From: Austropuccinia psidii
Taxonomy: Eukaryota; Basidiomycota; Pucciniomycetes; Pucciniales; Sphaerophragmiaceae
Reading direction: 5' to 3'
DNA: 64,000 nucleotides
Assembly (NCBI GenBank): GCA_023105745.1
Contig: JALGQZ010000008.1
Span: forward strand, 49,404,618-49,468,617
Position numbers and translations under genes: made by a program. Position 1 is the stretch's first letter, and the number at the start of each line of letters is the position of its first letter. The notes under the pieces are model-generated. The model ran no database searches and was not told the DNA's origin. It worked only from the letters and a program-made list of their open reading frames with translations. Below are positions 39,036 to 51,409 of this stretch, one piece after another.

Positions 39036-40862
39036 TGTGAGCCTTAGAGGTAATTTCATATACCCAAAAGACCACAAATACAAAAATAACATATTAATAT
39101 AAATAAAATAAATTTATTTATATTATTAAAATAAAAATCAAAATATAAATATAAAATGATATTAAAAATAAAAAATTAATTACAATTTAAAAATAAAAAT
39201 ACATTAAATTTTGTAAATATAAAATTACATTTATACTTGAAAAAATTAAGTAAAAATGAAATTTTAACAAAATTGTGAAAAAATAAATAAATTTGGAAAA
39301 AAGTTAAATAAAAATTTTCATAACTTTTTATCCAATAAATAAACATATAGAAATTATTTCACCATTGGATTCCTTATAAAAAATCAGGTGGGGTCACCTT
39401 GGAGTGAAATTCTTGTAACTCAACTCTAAATAAGCTTAAATTAAGTTTTTAGTATTTTCAATACAAAAGTTGAAAGTCCTCAAAACTTTAATTTAATTCA
39501 CACCACATGTGGTGTTAACCATTAATTTTTGTGTTAAAATTGAGGTGTTGTGTTTAGTTTAGAAGTTATGAGGAATTGAAGTATTTTCAATTGAATTCAA
39601 TTGAAATGTCAAAATGTGCGCGTGTATTACATAAGTGAACTTTGATTTACATATGAGGTGTCAATTATTACTGTATTGTACTGTACAATTGAATTGAATT
39701 ACATATGTAAATTATAAGTATAATACATGATGAGGAATTAAAGGAAAAATAAATTGGAAAGATTAAATTTGGGGGGGGGAAAGGAACTCCAGCTCTAAGG
39801 GGGAGCTAGACCCCCAAAGTCCTTGCTGACAGGCGTGGGATGTCAAAATTCATGCAAAAGCTCATTACTTTTGGCCTGGAATTGAGTTACAGGGTCTGTG
39901 GACTCAATTGATGATGAGGTTTTGATACCAACTGGGGTAGTTTTAGCTGTTGCCAAGAGGGTAAAACTACCCTTAAGATAAAACAATCATAGTAAAAACA
40001 GTTTTAATTGGTTTCTACGCCTCTGACACACATTCTGAAGTTTTTTGAAGGCTCTAGGCCAGCTATTGCTATAGTAATGGCTGATTTAAGGGTCTGAAAT
40101 GGCTAAAAATGGCTTAAACCAGCCCTTTTTTGGTCTAAACCAGGGTTCAATGATGCCATAATTGGCTTTTCTGTTGTCAGACTGTTTTCACGACTGACAA
40201 GAGTAAATTTTACTTTTGGAGTAAGAGAATTTATGGCTATAAAAGAATGTCTTCTTTGCCCCACTTTTCTCTTCATGTTAGAATCTTTTCCTTTTATAAT
40301 TAGTTTAAACATTGTTAAACCAATCAATAAAAGATTCCAACCACCTTTATCAAATCATTTTACTCCTTTTAACCACGTGAAAAAATCATTATAATCATTG
40401 TTTGTAACTCTTATAATCATTTTTACCCCTGAACCACCCCAAAAGTGAATTAAAGCATCTTTCATCACTGTTAGCTTTGTCACTTTGTTTCCAAATTCAC
40501 TCTGGTCACTTTTGGGCATGTTTTATCTTTAATATTCTTTTTAAAGACTTTGTTCTTTAATTAATTGCTTGCAGTTCTTTGCTCAATTAATTCCAATTGA
40601 AATTTCTCTTGAAGAAATTTCTTTTGTAGCCTTAAAATATCTCTTGTAGAGTATTTTTTGGATAAATTTTTATTGTTGGTAAAACAATAAATTTTTAAAA
40701 TATTATTGTTTTATACTAATAAAGCTATAAACAATAAAACTGGTGTGTTTTCTCTTAAAAATAATATTTCATACTATTTTCAATTGATTTTTACCTTATA
40801 CAAATTTTGAGGACAGGAAAAGTACTTCATTTTTAATCAAAGTTTCATATCCACACCTTACA
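39036..40862 (+). repeat. 5' LTR of element B (1827 bp)
   Basis: TGTGAGCCTTAGAGG to CACACCTTACA. Matches 49199-51024 and, inverted, 6158-7986. Confidence 0.97.
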
Positions 40863-40864
40863 TT

Positions 40865-40882
40865 TGGGGGCCCAGCCATGAT
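40865..40882 (+). other. Primer binding site of element B
   Basis: TGGGGGCCCAGCCATGAT begins two bases after the LTR and differs from copy A at one position. A tRNA-type PBS, the primer tRNA not identified. Confidence 0.75.
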
Positions 40883-41087
40883 ATTTTACCTGTGACATTT
40901 TTTTTTTTACTCTTTTTAAATCTTTTTTCCTATATTGAAAAATTTAAAAACATATAAAAAATACTTATAATTCAAAAAAACCCATAAAAAATAATTTTTT
41001 TCATATTATAAATGAGGCTTATATTTTTATTTCTTTTTTGAAATATCCTTTTTTTGCTTAATTAATTGGTTTTTTCATTAATTTTAG

Positions 41088-41350
41088 TGTCTGACAACGT
41101 AGTAAGACAAGAAAACATTGAAACAGGCTCAACAGTCACCAGCATTATTCCTGCTAGTACTATTAATTCAGACCATAATAGTACTGTTATTGTGACTCAA
41201 AATAACCAACCTGAACCAATATCTTCTGAATTAATTAACTTGGACATAAGTAATACCCTTCAGAAAGCTAAGAATTTGGTCAGTAGTAAGTTTTTTGACG
41301 TAAAAATACTATTTTAAACCTTTTTAAACCATAATTATGCCTTCAACCAG
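41088..41350 (+). pseudogene. Leader exon (41088-41285) and 65-nt intron (41286-41350), element B
   Basis: The exon follows an acceptor-like TTTTAG, is 198 nt as in copy A, stays open and has no ATG. The donor is A|GTAAGT at 41286-41291, the consensus form (copy A has GTGAGT). The acceptor is CAACCAG ending at 41350, with the frame a ATG at 41337-41339 inside the intron. Splicing joins the exon to the frame reading ...[19 protein letters not shown] after the solo-LTR insert is discounted. In this copy the insert 18 bp downstream destroys the coding continuity. Confidence 0.6.
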
Positions 41351-41368
41351 GTCAGGAGCCAGCTACAA

Positions 41369-43293
41369 TGTAAGATGTGACTATGAAACTGATAATAATA
41401 TTACTATTAATCAAAAGTACTATGTCTGTTCTTATGAAATATAATAATAAAATATTATTATAGCCACAATCAAATAATTAAAGAGTTATTCCTTTCACGT
41501 GTTAAGCACTACTAGTGATTTTAACAGTGAGCAAGTAATTGTCTACAAGAATCAATTACCAGAAGAATTTAATAATAAAAACTTCTTTTATTAAAATAAT
41601 AAATTATTTTAATATATAATTATCTTTTGTAAGAATAATTATAAAGCTAATCCTTGAAGAAAACTATTACTAGAGAAAAACTTTAAGAATTAAAGATAAA
41701 TGACTCACTAATACTCTAAAGAACTTATTGATAGATAAAAGTACAGAAATTTGACGTAGAATTGTGGATTTAAGAGATCAAAATGATTTATAGCAGGATT
41801 ACAACAATATATAGTTGGATTCTATGATTTCACGTCTTTCTGATTGATTCTGAAAGATTTAAAACACTTAAGAATAGTTTAACTAATACTTCCTTCTTGG
41901 TAACAATGATATAAAATGATGATAAGATGATGATGATTTGGAAAAAACAGCAAGAGAAGGCCTCTTTTAAGTCAACAACAGCTCACAGAGGCGTGCCATG
42001 GAGCAAACTGAAAAACCAGTGAGTGAGAAAGCATTAAACCCTTTTGGATTAGTACTTACATCATCTGTTGTCACGCAAAATTGTCATAATTTCTTAATTG
42101 ATGCTTTTACGTGACTACCAACCCCAATATGGTTGAGAATGAAAGGAGTAACATTTGTAAATCTTCTTTTATTCCAAAGTAATCATTGATTTCCCAAAGG
42201 TATCAATGTTATTGACAATTTAATCACAGGTTGTATTTACTGTGAATTTTTGAAGATTCAGTGTTTCACGTAGAATAACCAAAAATAGACTGTAAGTAAA
42301 ACTTTTAATTTTACTAGTAAAACTGTAATTATTTTTGGTTTTACCATAGGTAATACAGTTCTCAATTGGTCCTGAAGGTTTCAGAAATATTCATTAAGAA
42401 TTGTATTTTTAATGAATTTTTGAAGGTTTTACCTCATTTCTATGTAGAATTGCAAATATCAGTGTTTGACTGGTTGCTATGAGGTAAATAAATGGATACA
42501 AGTCCAAAAAGGCTTTTAATTACTCTTTTGGGGTTTATCCATGGAAAGTCATTAGTAATTGACATGGTTACAGGAGTGTAAGTAGCTCTTTACCTCCTTG
42601 GCATGTCAAAATAGCAGGTTATTTGCTATTTTCTGGTGTTTTACAGTAGTTGTGACATGGTTACCAAGTTCCCAAAGAGGTTTAGTTTACCAATTGGGTC
42701 AGGATCAGCCATGGAACCAAGCTTTGGAGCTATCCACGCCTCTGGGGCTTCAGAAGTTGGGTACCCTGGCTCTCTTTGATGTCTTTTGTCCCCCTTGCTT
42801 ATTTCTCATGTCAAAATAGAAATTTAAGCTTAAAGTGAGATATCCACTATGGGTGTACCAAAAGTGCATGTAAGAATACCATAATATTAAGTGCTCAAAA
42901 CATGTGTAACACTATTCTTAGTGTATATGTAACATGGGATTTCTCACTTTCCCATTATTTTGGCGTAAAATCAAGAAAAACAAAAATTTTCACGGATCTT
43001 TTATGTGGTATTAATGATGTGGTGCTGAAGTATTTTCCATATTACCACCTCAAAGAGTTAATTTGAGCTTATTCACTCTACGGAGCTACCCTAGGTGAAT
43101 TTTTGTGTAGAATCCAAATCTGGCCTTAAAGCCATGGATTTACTTACTCAATAAGAAGTTATTCATCTTCTCTGAAATCAAAAATGATGAATTTTGAATA
43201 TATGCATGATTTATGAGTTATGTATAATTCAAAATTTCTTTTTAAGATAATTGTGGCCTATTTGGGTATGTAAAATATACCTCAAGGCTCACA
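41369..43293 (-). repeat. Solo LTR, family II (1925 bp), TSD TACAA, inside gag leader of B
   Basis: Minus-strand TGTGAGCCTTGAGG to ATCTTACA. TACAA flanks it at 41364-41368 and 43294-43298. Removing it restores both overlapping frames relative to copy A. It shows that family II was active after B inserted. Confidence 0.97.
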
Positions 43294-43298
43294 TACAA

Positions 43299-43929
43299 CC
43301 CCTCAAGCAGCTCCCAAAAAGGTAATAGACGTGATTATGGCAGAGGCCAATCAGGTACAGAAGGAAAAGGTTCAGTTGATGACTTCCAAACAACCAAATT
43401 GGGTCATTCTGAAGCTGATAATACTATTTTACCTTCAAAAAGAGCTGACACCGCCACAACAAGCCTCTGTGGAAATATACAAAGCCAGCCACAGTGCATA
43501 CAACAATGCACTTCAATTCAAGGAGTACTAGATCCTTGCAGACCTGTGGAAGAATTGCATGAATTCTTACCTGACAGTAAGAAAATTCCTGGGCCATCCC
43601 AACACTTGCAAATTGCTCAATGGATGGCATCCATTGATGGAGAAGAAAAACATGATGCTTTTGACAATAGAATGGAAGAAAAACAACCCTCCACCACCCA
43701 AACCAGTGCCAAAAACAGCCTCAGTGGCAGCAGCAGCAATTCCAACGTGAAAAAGCAGCCACAAACTCCAAACAAGGGGAAAGGGAAGGCACCAGCCCCA
43801 AAACCTTACAGCCAGGGCTACAGAATCCCAAAGATTCAGCAGGATGCCATGGAAAATGTATTTCAGATGGCCAGAACCATGATGGAATTAAAGAAGAAGG
43901 AGGAAGCCAGATTAAGATTCCAGAAATGA
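43299..43929 (+). pseudogene. Overlapping leader frames of element B
   Basis: Frame b reads from the insert boundary through ...MAEANQVQKEKVQL and [14 protein letters not shown], with a TAG at 43529-43531 where copy A has a Gln codon. Around 43730-43750 an indel exchanges the two frames relative to A, so one ORF (43399-43929) starts in frame a and ends in frame b ([19 protein letters not shown] to the stop). Its TGA (43927-43929) overlaps the ATG at 43926 as ATGA, exactly as in copy A. Confidence 0.6.
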
Positions 43930-46900
43930 TTTCTGATATATTTGATTCCATCCCAGAGTTGTATGATGCTATAAATGACGTGAAAAAACATCTTTCTTAT
44001 AAGAATGAAACCATTTGTAACAACATTAAAACAAACAGCCTGAGTCTGTGCCAAATTAATGAAACACTTATGTGTTTTGAAAACGTTTTAAGAACAATTA
44101 AAAATTCCAATAATGATAATTCTTCTAGAAATAAAATAAATGAACGATCTGCCATTATTAAAGAATTAACAGATAAATATTCTAAATTCAATATTGATGA
44201 CATAATTGAAACAAGAATTAAACAAGCCATAAATATTATCAAAACAGATAACAAGAAAGTCCTTGATGACATTTCAAATTCATTTACTGAAGTAAAGACA
44301 TATACCATTGCCTTAAAAAAGTGTTTTGATGCTTCACAAGAAGAAGTATCAAAATTATCAATGAAATTGAATCAAGTCACTGCTGATAATACAAGACAGA
44401 CAGAGTTATGGAAAGAACTGACACATAAGGAAGACATGTATAAAATTGAAGTAATAAATTTAATACAAAGCTTCCAACATGAATACAGAAATTCCCAAAG
44501 GTGTATCAACAGTAAAATGAATGACATTGAACAAATACTGAACACCTTACCAAGAATGTCTACACCTCTAAATCGAAATGAGGGCACAAGAATTCCAAAT
44601 CCACAAGTATTGGATCCTGATAATTCACAATTAAAAAATGAATTATTCACTTCTTTTCATAACTTGGAACCATCAATGGGCCAAGCACTCTTGAAAGAAG
44701 TTCCAAAACTTAAAGAATGGCCTCACTTCAGTGGTGAAGGAGAGTATGACCATATGGAATTCATTAGAGGTATTGACATGATCAAAGAGGATTTTGAATT
44801 ACCAGACAGATTGGTAACAGCCAGGTTTAACACCTTGTTTACCAGATCACCTCACAGATGGTACATCAAAATAAGACAAGCACATGGACACCAGAGTTGG
44901 ACTTGGTGGAAAACCCAAATCATCAACAAATGGGCAAATGATGCTTGGAGGTTTAAAGTTGAAACAGCCTTTGAATCTGCCAAATTTAATGCTGATGAAG
45001 ACAAAGCTTTACCATGGTTTTGCCAACAAAAGGACAGATTAACAGCATTATATCCTGACATGTCAGAATTTATGATCCATAGAAAAATTCTGAGACAATG
45101 TGGGGGTGACTTAGAGCATGCTGTCAAAAGCAGGACTACTGAACAATCTTCAGCAGAGGATATTATCAATATACTAGAAGAAGTAACCACCAGAACCAAA
45201 TTTGTTCTAGTAGGGTGAATCTCAAAACAAGGTTTAATACACCTTGGAAAGATTCTGTGGACAAAAACCCCAAAGAAAATTCTAGTAATATTAAGTATAA
45301 ATCTGCTGATACAGTCAGAAAGTGCCATATTTGCCAAAGCACCACCCATTTAGCCAATACATGTCCCCAAAGGGGGAAAATCAATGAAATTGACATTGAA
45401 AAGGAATCTGATGTTGAAAAAGATGACGTAATTGAAGACAATTCAGATGATAAGTAATCCATATTTTCTGAATCTTCAAAAGATATAGAAAATATCAATG
45501 CCACTTTTGACATAATGGAATCTTATTCCCACTTTCCACAATTGAGCAATGGTCAAGTTGATTTATCAAAAGTCCAAGATTCACAACTTATTAAAACAAA
45601 ACCAAACAGAGGTAAAGGTCATACAGCTGGTAACTCCTGTATAACAGAAGTGGTGATTGACAACAAGCCCACAAAACTTTTGCTTGGCCCAGGAGCCTTC
45701 TGCTCTTGTTTTGGAAAATCTTTTCTTAAGACTTGTGTACCAAATTTTGAAGACCAATTGTTACCAGTTGATGGAATAAAATTCAACAGTGCAAGTAACC
45801 CAATGAAAGCATTAGGAATCTTTGAGACCAATGTCATATTCCCACACATAAATGGAAATTTAAAAATCACAGTTGAATTTGTTGTTATGGAAAATTGCTC
45901 TAGTACCCATTTTATATTGGGAAATGACTATTTAATCATGTATGGAATAGATTTACATAATAACAAAGACAGATACTTTACTATTGGAGACAATAAGCGC
46001 CAAAAATTTGCCTTTTTACCATTTAAAAGACAAATTACAGTAAACAAAGTATCACCAGTCAACTTAGAGTTAGAAAAATTCAAGTCTGAACAGTTAAATG
46101 AAGCTGAAATAAGCCTTCATCTGACTGATAAACAAGAAAATGAACTTTCTTCCCTTTTGTAGGACCACAGAGGAGCATTTGCTTCAGACAAAGAACCTCT
46201 GGGAGCAATTCTTGGTCATGAAGTTGATATCATTCTTAGCATTGACATACCTTATCCACCACTCTTAAGAAGACCTGCATATCCAGAAAGTCCAAAATCA
46301 AGAGAAGCTCTAGAAATTCACATCAAAGAACTTCTGGACCTTGGTGCAATAAGAAAAGTAGGCCACAATGAAGAAGTAGAAATAACTTAACCAGTCATAG
46401 TGGCATGGCATAATGGAAAATCTAGAATGGTTTGGGACTTTAGAGCTCTGAACACTTACACTGTTCCAGACAGATACCCAATACCAAAAATCCAAATTAC
46501 CCTTACTCAAATATCTCAAGCAGTGTATATAACCACTATGGATGCCCTTAAAGGATTCCATCAAAATGTGGTGACACCAAGAGCAAGAAAATACTTGAGA
46601 ATTATAGCTCATTGTGGAGTGTATGAATACTTGAGGATTCCCTTTGGTATTAAAAATGCACCTTCACACTTCCAAAGAATGATGAATGAAATTTTCCCTG
46701 AAGAGCTCTCAGAGGGATGGTTAATCATTTACATTGATGACATTATTGTCTGTTCCAAGACTTGGGAAGAGCACATGTACAGATTGTCCAGAGTTTTGAT
46801 AAACATTCAACCAGTCATCATGAAAATCTCCTTGAAGAAATGCCATTTTGGATTCAAAGAACTTAAGGCACTAGGACATGTTGTATCTGGTTTATCCCGT

Positions 46901-49175
46901 GGAATTGACAAAAGCAAAGTTGCAGCAGTAATGCTAAAACCCATTCCTCAGAACAAAAAGGAAATTCAGTCATTCTTAGGTTTTGCAGGATATTACAGGC
47001 AACACATTAAAGATTTTGTATCCATAGCAAGACCACTTTATAAATTGTGTGACAAAGACACAGTATGTGAAATGACTGTTGACAGAGTCAAAGATTTTGA
47101 GTCTCTAAGAGAAGCATTGACCACTGCTCCACTCTTACTGATGCCAGACTTTAAATTGCCTTTCAAACTGTATATTAATGCCTCAGGGGATGGACTAGGT
47201 GCTGCACTTCACCAAGTTCATATCATAAATGATAAACCTGTGAAAGGACCCATATGTTTCATATCCAGGCAAATCAAAACAACTGAAGCCAGATATGGAG
47301 CAAGTCAGATGGAATGTCTATTCCTTGTCTGGGCCTTGGAGAAATTGAACTACTTCTTAGAGGGATTTGTTTTTGAGGTTATAACAGATTGTACAGCTGT
47401 TGAATCACTTTTGAACATGAAAACACCCAACAGACATATGCTCAGATGTCAAATAGCCATACAAGAATACAGAGGCAATATGACTATTGTTCATAAGGAT
47501 GGAAATATTCATAAGAATGCAGATGGCCATTACCAAATAATATTGATAATCCTGCTTATGTGCCAGAAGAAGCTTCACCACAAATTTCAATAGAAGGAAT
47601 AAGTGTTACAGACTTGAACACCACCTTCTTTGAAGAAGTCAGAAGTAGTTACACTCAAGATAAGAATTGTAGCATCTTATGCCAATTACTTAACAAAGAC
47701 TGTAAAGACAACTCTCTAATACATGCCTTGGATGAAGTATGGAGAAAATCTTATGATGAAGGAAGATTTCACCTACTGGATGGTATAATTTACCACAGAA
47801 CCAAGCACACATGTGTCATGACAGTTGTAGACAGGTCATTAATCAATCTTTTACTGAAAGAATGCCATGATAGTCCCTTTTCAGGACATCTGTCTGAAGA
47901 CAGAACAAGAGAGAAAGTAAAGACCTGCATATGGTGGCCAATGTGGCAGAAAGATGTTGCAGAGTATTGCAAAACCTGTGACAGATGCCAAAAGGCAAAT
48001 AAATACACTGGCAAGAGACTTGGAAATATGATAAAACTCCAAGAGCCAAACAGACCTTGGGAAATTTTCCATATGGATTGGGTAACTGGCCTACCACCAG
48101 GAGGTGATAGAAGCTATAACGCTTGCCTAGTAATTGTGGACAGATTCAGTAAAACTCCAATCTTTTTACCATGTCACAAAGATTATACAGCCATGGATAC
48201 AGCTCTTCTGATATGGAATAGAGTAGTGTCATGGACTGGGATATTTACAAATATCATCAGTGATAGAGATCCCAAATTCACTTCAACACTATGGACAAAT
48301 CTTCACCAATTATTTGGCACTAAACTGTCTTTCTCTACAGCCTACCACCCACAAACTGATGGCCTGGCTGAAAGGATGATTCAAACCTTAGAGGACATGG
48401 TGAGAAGATTTTGTGCATATGGCCTTGAATTAAAAGATTGTGATGGATTTACCCATGATTGGTGTACTCTGTTTCCAGCACTGGAATTAGCTTATAAAAC
48501 ATCAATCTATGCCAGTACCAATCAGACTCCTGCTATTCTAGAAAAAGGATGGAACCCAAGTTACCCCAAGATTCCTTGAGGAAAGACTTTATTGAAATAC
48601 ATCCCACAGCTGCTAGCTTCAAAGGAATGCTAGACAAAGCTAGAAAGCATGCAGTAAGGTGCATGGAGGACTCTTTTGCATATGCTAAAGACAAATGGGA
48701 TAAATCACATGCAACTCCAGATTTCAAAGTGGGGGACCTAGTTCTTGTATCCACCACTAACTTCAATAACACCAAAGGATGTAAAACGTTGAAAGACTCC
48801 TTTTCAGGACCTTTTGTGATTAAGGCCCTCCATGGAGAAAATGCTGTTGAAGTAGAGTTATCTGAAGAACTTAGCAATAAGCATCCTACATTTCCAGTGA
48901 GCTTGAGAAAACCATATAAATCTAGTGATGCTGAGAAATTTCCCTTGAGGAATGAGATTCCCAAAGTTATACCTCCTATTGAGACATCTGGTACCAAGAA
49001 AATTACCAAAGTTCTTAAAGAAAGGAAATTAAGAACCAAGAAAGTAAGGGAATACCTTGTTAGGTACAGTGACCCAACTTGTGAAGATGAATGGTTAGAA
49101 GAAAAAGATATACCAGAAGCTACCAAACTCCTCAGGAGATTCAGACACACTAGAAACACCAATATTACAAAGTAA
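43926..49175 (+). pseudogene. Gag-Pol of element B, multiply broken
   Basis: Domains in order: coiled-coil-rich N-terminus, capsid-like region, [18 protein letters not shown] (near 45330), protease with GPG in place of the Asp-containing triad (near 45690), RT with YIDD (near 46735), RNase H, integrase HHCC (47865-47995), integrase core, and a C-terminal chromodomain-like segment (YLVRYSDPTCEDEWL, near 49055). Lesions: frameshift near 45205, TAA 45455-45457, TAG 46160-46162, TAA 46388-46390, a 13-nt deletion at about 47526, and a one-base deletion near 48553. The final stop is 49173-49175, just ahead of the PPT. Losing the protease Asp would by itself stop polyprotein processing. Confidence 0.95.
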
Positions 49176-49186
49176 TATTCTTTTTT

Positions 49187-49198
49187 AGGGGGAGGGAA
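49187..49198 (+). other. Polypurine tract of element B
   Basis: AGGGGGAGGGAA directly abuts the 3' LTR, following a T-run. It is the plus-strand priming site. Confidence 0.9.
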
Positions 49199-51024
49199 TG
49201 TGAGCCTTAGAGGTAATTTCATATACCCAAAAGACCACAAATACAAAAATAACATATTAATATAAATAAAATAAATTTATTTATATTATTAAAATAAAAA
49301 TCAAAATATAAATATAAAATTATATTAAAAATAAAGAATTAATTACAATTTAAAAATAAAAATATATTAAATTTTGTAAGTATAAAATTACATTTATACT
49401 TGAAAAAATTAAGTAAAAATGAAATTTTAACAAAATTGTGAAAAAATAAATAAATTTGGAAAAAAGTTAAATAGAAATTTTCATAACTTTTTATCCAATA
49501 AATAAACATATAAAATTTATTTCACCATTGGATTCCTCATTAAAAATCAGGTGGGGTCACCTCTGAGTGAAATTCTTGTAACTCAACTCTAAATAAGCTT
49601 AAATTAAGTTTTTAGTATTTTCAATACAAAAGTTGAAAATCCTCAAAACTTTAATTTAATTCACACCACATGTGGTGTTAACCATCAATTTTTGTGTTAA
49701 AATTGAGGTGTTGTGTTTAGTTTAGAAGTTATGAGGAATTGAAGTATTTTCAATTGAATTCAATTGAAATGTCAAAATGTGCGCGTGTATTACATAAGTG
49801 AACTTTGATTTACATATGAGGTGTCAACTATTACTGTATTGTACTGTAAAATTGAATTGAATTACATATGTAAATTATAAGTATAATACATGATGAGGAA
49901 TTAAAGGAAAAATAAATTGGAAAGATTAAATTTGGGGGGGAAAAGGAACTCCAGCTCTAAGGGGGAGCTAGACCCCCAAAATCCTTGCTGACAGGCGTGG
50001 GATGTCAAAATTCACGCAAAAGTTCATCACTTTTGGCCTGGAATTGAGTTACAGGGTCTGTGGACTCAATTGATGATGAGGTTTTGATACCAACTGGGGT
50101 AGTTTTAGCTGTTGCCAAGAGGGTAAAACTACCCTTAAGATAAAACAATCATAGTAAAAACGGCTTTAACTGGTTTCTACGCCTCTGAAACACATTCTGA
50201 CGTGTTTTGAAGGCTCTAGGCCAGGTATTGCTATAGTAATGGCTGATTTAAGGGTCTGAAATGGCTAAAAATGGCTTAAACCAGCCCTTTTTTGGTCTAA
50301 AACAGCGTTCAATGATGCCATAATTGGCTTTTCTGTTGTCAGACTGTTTTTCACGACTGACAAGAGTAAAATTTACTTTTGGAGTAAGAGAATTGATGGC
50401 TATAAAAGAATGTCTTCTTTGCCCCACTTTTCTCTTCATGTTAGAATCTTTTCCCTTTATAATTAGTTTAAAAATTGTTAAGCCAATCAATAAAAGATTC
50501 CAACCACCTTTATCAAATCATTTTACTCCTTTTAACCACGTGAAGAAATTATTATAATCATTGTTTGTAACTCTTATAATCATTTTTACCCCTGAACCAC
50601 CCCAAAAGTGAATTAAAGCATCTTTCATCACTGTTAACTTTGTCACTTTGTTTCCAAACTCACTCTGGTCACTTTTGGGCGTGTTTTCTCTTTAATATTC
50701 TTTTTAAAGACTTTGTTCTTAAATTAATTGCTTGCAGTTCTTTGCTCAATTAATTCCAATTGAAATTGCTCTTGAAGAAATTTCTTTTGTAGCCTTAAAA
50801 TATCTCTTGTAGAGTATTTTTTGGATAAATTCTTATTGTTGGTAAAACAATAGATTTTTATAATATTATTGTTTTATACTAATAAAGTTATAAACAATAA
50901 AAATGGCGTGTTTTCTCTTAAAAATAATATTTCATACTATTTTTAATTGATTTTTACCTTATACAAATTTTGAGGACAGGAAAAGTACTTGATTTTTAAT
51001 CAAAGTTTCATACCATGCCTTACA
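49199..51024 (+). repeat. 3' LTR of element B (1826 bp)
   Basis: Same ends as the 5' LTR. Followed by the CTTAA duplication. Confidence 0.97.
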
Positions 51025-51029
51025 CTTAA

Positions 51030-51409
51030 CAGGTAGATTTGTTTTGAAAAATTATATGATACAAGTTCAAAGATTCACATTTTTTGCTTGTATTGGAAAA
51101 AAACACTATTTTTCATGTGCACAAAAGTGCAGGAAACTCATCTTCACCTCATTTCTGTGTAAATACCACAATTTTTAAGAAGTGATTCCTACCAAAATTC
51201 AATATTTTATATCCCAATTATATTCAAAAAACTTAATTAAACTCCTTTTTATCCTAAAGAAATATACAAATACATATCCCCAAGATTCAATAATTTGAAA
51301 GAGCCATAACTCATACTTTAAACATTCATAAATTTGCCACATTTCTTTCTCAAAAATATATATTGAATTTTTATAATCCCCAAAAAATTCCCTTTTTCTT
51401 GTAAAAGAA
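51030..51409. other. AT-rich gap between element B and the chromovirus relic
   Basis: About 380 bp, no ORF or repeat recognised. Could include unrecognised upstream integrase sequence of the relic. Confidence 0.4.

Larger units (their letters stand above)
39031..51029 (+). mobile_element. Complete Ty3/gypsy element B, family I, with TSD CTTAA
   Basis: The element proper is 39036-51024. CTTAA occurs at 39031-39035 and 51025-51029. The order is 5' LTR, PBS, leader exon and intron, solo-LTR insert, Gag-Pol, PPT, 3' LTR. Without the 1930-bp insert and its duplication the element would be about 10.06 kb. The two LTRs differ at roughly 2-3% by eye over their first 390 bp, so it inserted fairly recently. 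The coding region carries at least three stops and three frameshifts. Confidence 0.97.

Noticed and set aside
40863..40882. Self-priming in family I
   Set aside because: The site starts with TGG two bases after the LTR, the form of a tRNA-primed PBS. I noticed no matching site in the LTR, though I did not scan it exhaustively.
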